NCBI GenBank assembly: GCA_015680685.1
Contig: MNCI01030854.1
Location: 123,416 to 187,415, forward strand
Reading direction: 5' to 3'
DNA length: 64,000 nt
Source of the DNA: Gnetum montanum
Taxonomy: Eukaryota > Streptophyta > Gnetopsida > Gnetales > Gnetaceae
Part shown: positions 57,001-64,000 of the stretch, piece by piece
How positions within the stretch are numbered: position 1 is the stretch's first letter
Layout: every line of letters starts with the position of its first letter
Program-made: the position numbers and the translations under genes
Notes under the pieces: generated by a model
Database searches by the model: none
What the model was told of the DNA's origin: nothing
The model's input: only the letters and a program-made list of their open reading frames with translations

Positions 57001-58042
57001 GCTGTGCGGCAAATGCAACTTGTAGTTGGTTGTAGTTAACAAGTGTAGATAAGTGGGATTCATAGTGGCTTGCAATGAGCTAGAACTCAATTTTCATAGA
57101 ACGTTCGTGCATTGATAAAGAGCTACAAGGTTTGTAAAACTTGTAGGAGGTTCCAATCAACATAGGAAGTTGCTAGAGGTTATCATTCATAGCGACATGA
57201 AATGAGAGTGAGGTTGGTCTTGGATTTTAAAGAAAATATCTCACTATGCAGCACTATGAATTTTGGTATCCTCGCATTAGTAAAATAGGGTTGTTGGTTT
57301 ACTAGAATTAAGACTGACTATGACTTGTACGCCATTCACAATAAGAAAGTTTTAAACTTAGGAATTATTACCTTCGATAAGTTGTCGAGAGATATGATCC
57401 ACATGAGGTTGCAATTAGTTTTGGATTATAAGAAGGTATGACTTACAATCACTAGCAATTGATCATCTAAAAAGTTTTAAAAAGTGAATTGATATTGAAA
57501 AGATTGAAAATTAAAAGTGGTATTTGTAAAAGTTTTTTAAGGTTTTAATATTCACATATCCAAGCCTTAAATGTCATTTCAATAATTAATCTTGGTCAAT
57601 TGTTATATAGATATATATAATCTACAGAGTCACCTATAATTTTAAATATATCATTGCATGATACACCATAGGCTAAAATATCACCACCATAATGTACAAT
57701 ACAATATGTAGTGTTATGCCCATTTCTTTTAAGCTTAACATGCAAATCATAATTAATAAGTTGATAAAAAAAAACTAGTGTCATAGAAATTTTGTTACTA
57801 TAGCCAACATCTTTCAACTTAAGATTGAAAACTCTCATGTCCTCACACTTAGTAATTTTTATTAAATAACTATTTCTAATTCTTGTAAAATGAAATTTTG
57901 GTTTATCCTTTATATTAAACAACAAAGATGAATTACTAGGCCTTATGACTATTATGCATTGCTTCTAGGTAATGTCCTAACATTTGTAAAGTCTGAAAAA
58001 AAACTCATTCATGAGTTTTGGCAAGGTTTTATAGTCAACTAC
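57001..58042. other. No gene recognised
   Basis: AT-rich sequence between the probable Tat-3 LTR and Ath-C. A minus-strand open stretch at 57925-57596 (109 codons) has no recognisable motif and low-complexity composition; I do not call it a gene. Confidence 0.4.
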
Positions 58043-58858
58043 TGATGAGCGGCGAGGTACCCCTACACCCAACCATATGAATCATAGGTGTTCACGTGCG
58101 ATCTGATCGAATTCTACAAACTATAATTACTAAGTACGCTAGAGCCAAATAGTGTGTGCGTGTTCTCCGTTCGTTGTCTTCCCAATCCCACTTGTGAAAT
58201 GCAATTGTATGTTAAGTGTGACTGAGGTGTAAGATTTTTATTATTTTGTGTTTTTATGAAATTACTCACCTAGAACAAAGATGAAAGTAAAAGTAAGAGT
58301 GATTAATTGCTAGGTAGACTATGGTCTAATCTAGCCTAACACAAGTAACCATTCCCACTTCCCGGACACATCTTGAACTCTATGTAAATACTGCTGGGTT
58401 GTCAAATGCTAACCATTTCTGAGCTACCAAGTGTCACACATATGTTCAAAGGGGTCGTGCTTGTGTATCTTAATGAGTTTCTTGATTAATCAAATTAATT
58501 ACTAAATAAATAATATTTATGTAAATTGCATGAAGTCTCAGGTGCTGTAAGGAATGGATCAAAGGGTTCATCTTTATTGCCAACACAATGGTGTGTTCAA
58601 GTACATCAATGCTTGAATAAAGATCTATTCACACTTAGATCTCCTGTTGCAGGCACTTGGAAAATATTCTAACTCTCAAATGAACAAACTGCATAAGTTT
58701 TGCTACTTGACTACCAAGAACCTACTCCTAATTGTGCACCTGGGTGCTGTATTTATAGACTCGAGAGTAACCCTGCAATATCAAATGTACGATATTGCAT
58801 CTTGGGCCATGATATCATGTACCNCAATATTGAAGCATATGAAAAATACAATTTATCA
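58043..58858 (-). mobile_element. Ath-C 3' LTR
   Basis: About 816 bp, minus strand from TGATAAATTG at 58858 to CTCATCA at 58043. A TATA box CTATAAATAC lies at 58758-58749. The lower flank carries no PBS, unlike Ath-A and Ath-B, which identifies it as the 3' LTR. One ambiguous base at 58824. Confidence 0.75.
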
Positions 58859-58869
58859 TACCCCCACAA
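58859..58869 (-). promoter_or_regulatory. Polypurine tract of Ath-C
   Basis: Minus strand TTGTGGGGGTA immediately before the LTR start TGATAA. Confidence 0.55.
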
Positions 58870-60950
58870 CTGAATGAAAACTCATCCTCAAGCGCAAAAG
58901 AAGAGGAACAAGTCCTTTACAAAATATATTAGGGGGTGTGGACTTATTTGACTAACATGCAAAGTGACATAGAAAAAATAAACAAATACAGAGGTGCTCG
59001 AGCATACAATATTACAATTGTGTATAAAACTATTGTTCATGATAATAGGAAAGAACACCAATGAATCCAAAGAACATCCAACCCCTCTCAGCAATAGAAG
59101 AATGAGAGAGAGCTAGAAGAGATCCAGAGATCATGAACAATCTCCCATGGGTGATATGGTTGCATCCTCCTTGGTGATGACAATCCTGCTTCTAGTCCAT
59201 GCTTCCCACTGTAATCACAACAAAACCAAGGATTAGTATATATAGTACAATATATAATGGCTAAATACCTTGTCTCGTTGGTGATTTTATCTAACCAAGT
59301 TGTGATTATGGTAGATTGATTGCTTGATATTGTTAGTGGAAAGACTGATGAATGGGTTAAATAGGAGAAGCAATCTATACAATTCAAAAAAAAGCCTAAC
59401 ACAGGGAATACTAGAAAGAGGGTATTCACAACAATAAAAAGAAGTTCATTACAAACAATTGTGAAGGTACGTACAATTGGATGACATGGATGAGGTAAAT
59501 AAAAAGAATTTGATTATAACAATGTCTAAGGGTAAATAACTTAACTTAATCAAACCAAAAGATATGCAAGTGGGTCCTCCCCAAAGCAAGCATAGGCTTT
59601 TTATGCCCTTGCATAACTTCAAACCAAGGAGTCCCTGGGCTCCATGAATGATTAATGATTACAAAAAGTTTAAGTACAAAAACCCAAAAGTAACTAACTG
59701 AGAAACTCAACACATTAAACCAGAACATTGAATCAAAACATGAAACTGGCAATGAGGTGAGGCATGAAAAGCATAGATGGATGATAGAGAGAGTGGAATA
59801 GGATTCCTAATTATGGTCACATGCAGTCCCTTGTGGAATTTGTGATTAATTGACTTGGTAGGATCCTTCCTTAGTCCAAATCAAAACCAACCACTTTCAG
59901 TGATTTTGCATCATCATTCTAAGGCAAGTCCATCCCCTGAGACACAAGAATGCTCCCACAAAACAACCACCATTCCAAATGGGAGAGAAGATAGAAAGTG
60001 AGAAAGGGCCTTAGTTAGAGGAGACAAGACAAGTCTCATAACTAGTGCTTGTAGCCCTTTTATTTGGTCTAAGGGGTGTGCTTTGAATTCCCATGTTCTT
60101 TTTTTTTTCTTAAATGGAAACCACACCATGCAAAGACCCATGAAATTTTTGCATTTATTTTGTCCAAGGGGTGTACTTTGAATCCTCATCTTTTTTTTAA
60201 TGAGGACCACACCATGTAAGGAATTATTTGACTTCATATTCTGAAATGATGTGGAATGGTGAGAAGCTTACGAGAACACTCCTGCACACAGGAAAATAGA
60301 AAAGCACAAAAAATACCGCATCCCTTTGAAGCCACACCCTATCCAAACCTTTGATTCCTTCCCAATTCTAGAAACTACACAAGTTACCAGTTTATTAAAG
60401 TTGCATTAATGAAGAAGATACAACATGCTTCCAAAATCAGGAAAAACATGGAGTATGTGGATGGGTGGATGATGTGGACTCATTACCTATTACATGAAAA
60501 GAAACCATGTCCTAGTCATTAGTAACAACATTCAAAGTCAAACACCAGACATCAATAATCAAATTACAAATGAAACATACCACCATCGAGTAGTGCATTA
60601 CCATTATACCTACCACCTTATTAGCAGAAAAAGTAGAGGAACATATCAAACACAAGCAAATGCAACCATAAAAGAAAGTAAAAGAATAGATAATAAATAT
60701 TGAATATATTAATGATGTTGTAAAATGAAAACTAAGAGAAGACTAATAACCTTAAAAATAAAAATATGTAAAATAAAAATGTAAAATAAAGAAGATTAAA
60801 ACAGAAAGTTGTAAAACCAAAAATGTGTAAAACAAAAAAGTCCAAAACTAAGAAGCTACTTAAAGTGTTAATATGGATGGCCATCTACCCCACAACTAAG
60901 TTGGAAGGGAGAGATCCAAAAGATTGAGCATGGTTGTCTATCTCATAAGG
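58870..60950 (-). other. 3' non-coding region of Ath-C
   Basis: About 2 kb without an env-like ORF. Shared with Ath-A (59565-59610, 60460-60485) and Ath-B (60060-60140). Two short near-duplicate segments, GGGGTGTGCTTTGAATTC at 60072 and GGGGTGTACTTTGAATCC at 60169, each precede a T-run and an ACCACACCATG word. Confidence 0.55.
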
Positions 60951-62240
60951 TGTTTGTTGCATTGGTTGGCTTGGGCTCATGGAAAGGTTTTATTTGTTAA
61001 ATGTTGACTAGTTGTTTTTTGTTTGGGCTATCAGGTTTGTAGATGATAATGGCCCCAGATGAAAAAATCTCATCAATGATGTAAGGTCCTTCCCACAATG
61101 TTTGAAATTTTGTTTGTTGGTGTACATGTACAGGATTCCAATAGAAAATGTTATCTCCTGGCTAAAACTTGACTTTTCTTATTCTTAGGTCATGGCATTT
61201 CTTGTTGAATGCTTTATGCATTTCACTGGATGATAGGGCCATTAACTAATTTTTTTCTAGCAAGTTGAGACTCATTAATCGTTCTTTCTGTGCTAGACTT
61301 AGGTTTAGGTCAAGATCACAATTTGTATAGAGTGTACAAAGTTTGGATTGGATGGACAATGTTGATAGCTTTCTGTACATGAGCTCATAGGGAGAATAAC
61401 CTATCAAAAGTTTCCATGTGGAGAAATAGGCCCAAAGGGCATCATTTAATTTAGTGCTCTAATCTCTTTAGTACTTGCTAATGGTACACATTAAAATTTT
61501 TGTAATCTCTCAATTAGTGACATCAACTTGACCATTGGCTTCGGGGTGATGTGGAGTTGTGAGTTGATGTTCAACCCGTAAGCATTGCGTTAGTTTTTGA
61601 AAAGTGGAACCTGTAAAATGAGTTCCATTCTCAGAAATTAATGCATGAGGTACACCAAACCTATTTATGATGTTTTGTTGTACAAGCTGAGTAGCAGTGG
61701 TGGATGTATAGTCGATGAAGGCTGCTACTTCTACCCACTTGGTATAGTAGTCAACTGTGACTATTATATATGCCTTTCCATTTGATAAAGGTGTGATGGA
61801 ACCCATAAAGTCAATGCCCCAAATATCGAATGGCTCAAGAGGTTGCATCCATTGTTGTGGCCCCTTCATTTGAGCTGAAATTCAACCATTCCTCTAACAA
61901 CAATCATAAGCGCAAACGAATTAGTGTGCATGCCTAAAGATTGTTAGCCAATAATACCCTACCATGAGGATTTTTATGGTCATACATCTCCCAGCATAAT
62001 GGCCCTCACAAGGACCTTTGTGAGCATCTTGGAGAATACGTAATTGATTCGTATTAGGGACACACCAATGTACCAGGCCATCGGGATAACCTTTGTAAAG
62101 GTTTCCATTAATCTTCATGAAATGCTTGACTTGGTGAAGAAATTGTTGTTTCTTTCTAGTATCCAGCCCTTGTGGTAGTTCTTGCTTGAGCAAATAAGTG
62201 AGGATGATGTCATACCATTTTGGTTCATTGGGCATTTGTG
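60950..62240 (-). pseudogene. Ath-C integrase
   Basis: Athila-type integrase. Zinc-binding linker near 62110-61950 (LRILQDAHKGPCEGHYAGRC, MTIKILMVGYYW). Core at 61869-61510: FDIWGIDFMGSITPLSNGKA, YIIVTVDYYTKWVEVAAFID, HALISENGTHFTGSTFQ (the usual second Asp, DNG, is Glu) and HHPEANGQVDVTN (the usual Glu is Asp). The C-terminal domain near 61150-61000 reads PGDNIFYWNPVHV, KFQTLWEGPYIID and VNI*QIKPFHEP. Two catalytic substitutions and several stops mark it inactive. The element continues beyond the window at its 5' side. Confidence 0.85.
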
Positions 62241-64000
62241 TATTAATAGCACATACAAGGATGGATTCATCAAGGAATTGATCAGATAAAGGGCTCTCTT
62301 TCTCCTTATCATCCCATCTTAGTCACAATAAGTGATTAGCAACCACATTCTCCACACATTTTCAATGTACCATCGTGAGATCGAACTCCTACAAAATCAC
62401 AAGCCACCATATGACACGGGGGCTCACCATTGGTTTATTCATCAAAAATTGGATGGCGCTATGATCTATATATATGAATACTTTGTAGCCAAGCACATAG
62501 TGCCTGAACTTCTCTAAGGCAAACACGACTACCATCAACTCCTTTTTTGTGGTGGTGTAGTTTAGTTCTGCACCTGCAATGCTCTAGCTTGCACAGTGAA
62601 TGTAATATGGACATTTTTGATCATCCATCTACATAAGCACTACCCCCAAAGCATAATTCGATATGTCGATCATCACATCAAATAGTCTAGACCAATCTAG
62701 TGCTTGAAGAATGGGGGTTTCAACAAGCTTTTTCAATTCTTGAAATGTTGCTTCACAGGAAGGGGTCTAGATGAACAATGCATCCTTCTTTGTCAATTCT
62801 ACCAACAGCTTGGTGATTTTGGAAAAATTCTCAATGAAGCATCGGTAGTATCCAGTATGACTAAGGAATGACCACACTTCTTTGACTATTTTGAGTTGAC
62901 GGGTTATTCCTTGGATGACCCTTATTTTTTTAGGGTCCACCTCAATTCCTACTTTTGAAATGTGACAACCTAAGACTATGCCTTCATGGACAATAAGATG
63001 GCTCTTTTGCCAATTGAGCTGGAGGTTTGTTTCAATACATATCTTCAATACCTACTCAAGACAATCCAAGGATTGCTTGAACGTAGCTCCATAGGTAGAA
63101 AAATCATCCATAAAAACTTCTACCCCACTACCAATCTGTTGTTGGAAAATGCTAAGAACTAATCATTGAAATGTGGTTGGGGCATTGCATAGACCAAATG
63201 GCATCTTTCGGTAGGAAAAATTCCCCCAAGGACTTATGAAAATTATCTTTGCCTAGTCCTCTGGTGTAATCTAAATTTGGTTATAGCCACTATAACCATC
63301 AAGAAAGTTGTAATAATAGTGCCTAGAAATGGTGTCCAGCACTTGGTCGATGAAAGGCAACGAAAACTGATCCTTGAAAGTTTCCATGTTGAGTAGCCAA
63401 AAATCAATGCACACCCGCCATTTGCCTCCTTTCTTTGGTGCAATTATGAGTGGACTGAACCACTCACTATCTGTGATAGGGTAGATGAATCCTGCCTTGA
63501 GGAGCTATTCAATCTCCTCTTTGACAAGCTACTTTAATTTGGGATTCAAATGTTGTTGTGGTTGTCATTTCAGCTTGATGGTAGGGTTAGTGTATATTCA
63601 GTGTTGGCATATTCTTGGATCTATCCCAGTGAGTTTGGAATATGAACAAGCAAAGGTTGCTGACCACTTTTCTAGAACTTTTATCAACTTTTTCTTTTGT
63701 TCTGTAGCAAGCTTAGCATTAATAATAACTGGGCTCCCGAGATCAACTAATTTTCTGGGTAGGTTACCAGCTCGAATCCAATCAAATACAACATGTGTCA
63801 ACATTACAATATAGATTCGAGAAGGATTTTGATTTGAAGGAGACTCAGATAAAGAGGAAATAGAAAAAGGTGGAGACGCATGGTTACCAACCATTGATTT
63901 ATCTAAGGGCTTTGGTAGACTGTGAGGTTGGAAGAAGGATCTTTTCTTTGTTCATGGTTCCAACCCACTAGACGGGTTAACCGATTGTAAGTTAACTGCC
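62241..64000 (-). pseudogene. Ath-C reverse transcriptase and RNase H (to window edge)
   Basis: Decayed Athila-type RT-RNase H. From the window edge down: ATFACSYSKLTGIDPRICQH near 63640, LLKAGFIYPITDSEWFSPLI near 63470, GKWRVCIDFWLLNMETFKDQ near 63410, YYNFLDGYSGYNQI near 63310, WGNFSYRKMPFGLCNAPTTF near 63210 and VEVFMDDFSTYGATF near 63110. The thumb at 63048-62767 reads GCHISKVGIEVDPKKIRVIQ and LSHTGYYRCFIENFSKITKL. RNase H (FDVMIDISNYALGVVL, TTKKELMVVVFALEKFRHYV) extends to about 62330. Catalytic Asp residues (FLDG, FMDD) are intact; stops are scattered. Protease, gag and the 5' LTR lie outside the window. Confidence 0.85.

Noticed and set aside
57596-57925. 109-codon minus-strand ORF
   Set aside because: No motif, low-complexity Asn/Ile/Lys composition in AT-rich DNA, and no flanking gene signals.

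Overview
The window is plant nuclear DNA made almost entirely of retroelements. I see no host gene, tRNA, rRNA or CRISPR. The evidence is Tat- and Athila-type Ty3/gypsy polyproteins, LTRs with TATA boxes and primer-binding sites, an L1-type LINE with the plant zf-RVT domain, an RTE-type LINE relic, and many frameshifts and stops typical of old copies in a large repeat-rich land-plant genome. I cannot name the species. Element names (Tat-1 to Tat-4, Ath-A to Ath-C) are mine.

Layout. 1-6400: an RTE LINE relic, a gag zinc-knuckle remnant and a well-preserved 5'-truncated L1-type LINE (3408-6377, minus) with a 16-bp target duplication. About 6970-35704: Athila-like Ath-A (minus; 5' LTR 34858-35704, gag to 32876, integrase 8774-9955). 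Ath-A is split by Tat-1 (minus; LTR start 32875, gag-pro 21210-17110, RT 11197-9965). The Tat-1 LTR is itself split by Tat-2 (plus; 22721-32341), complete with both LTRs, a PBS, a PPT and a 5-bp target duplication, but coding only gag and protease. 36235-39621: Tat-4 gag plus an upstream ORF (minus). 39640-48879: Ath-B (minus), a whole but decayed gag-pol. 48880 to about 57000: Tat-3 (plus), with RT, two RNases H, integrase, a repeat array and a 3' LTR. 58043-64000: Ath-C (minus), 3' LTR to RT, running off the window.

The unusual system is in the Tat elements. In Tat-1 and Tat-3 the interval before the RT exon holds an antisense, multi-exon gene. Two consecutive exons match in both copies (449/450 nt and 272/275 nt) with conserved protein motifs and consensus splice sites. 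In Tat-1 this gene has a TATA promoter, and its leader is packed with the palindrome GCGTATACGC, which also fills the LTRs of Tat-1 and Tat-2. The RT coding region starts after a pyrimidine-rich TTTGCAG in both copies, consistent with an Ogre-like intron between protease and RT. The arrays in Tat-1, Tat-2 and Tat-3 share one design: a short hairpin with a changing but complementary stem, followed by a TAAACT-like tail.

A plausible reading is that Tat gag-pro and RT-RH-INT are expressed from one LTR transcript joined by splicing, while the antisense gene is expressed from its own promoter and may act on the palindrome-rich LTRs. The last part is inference only.
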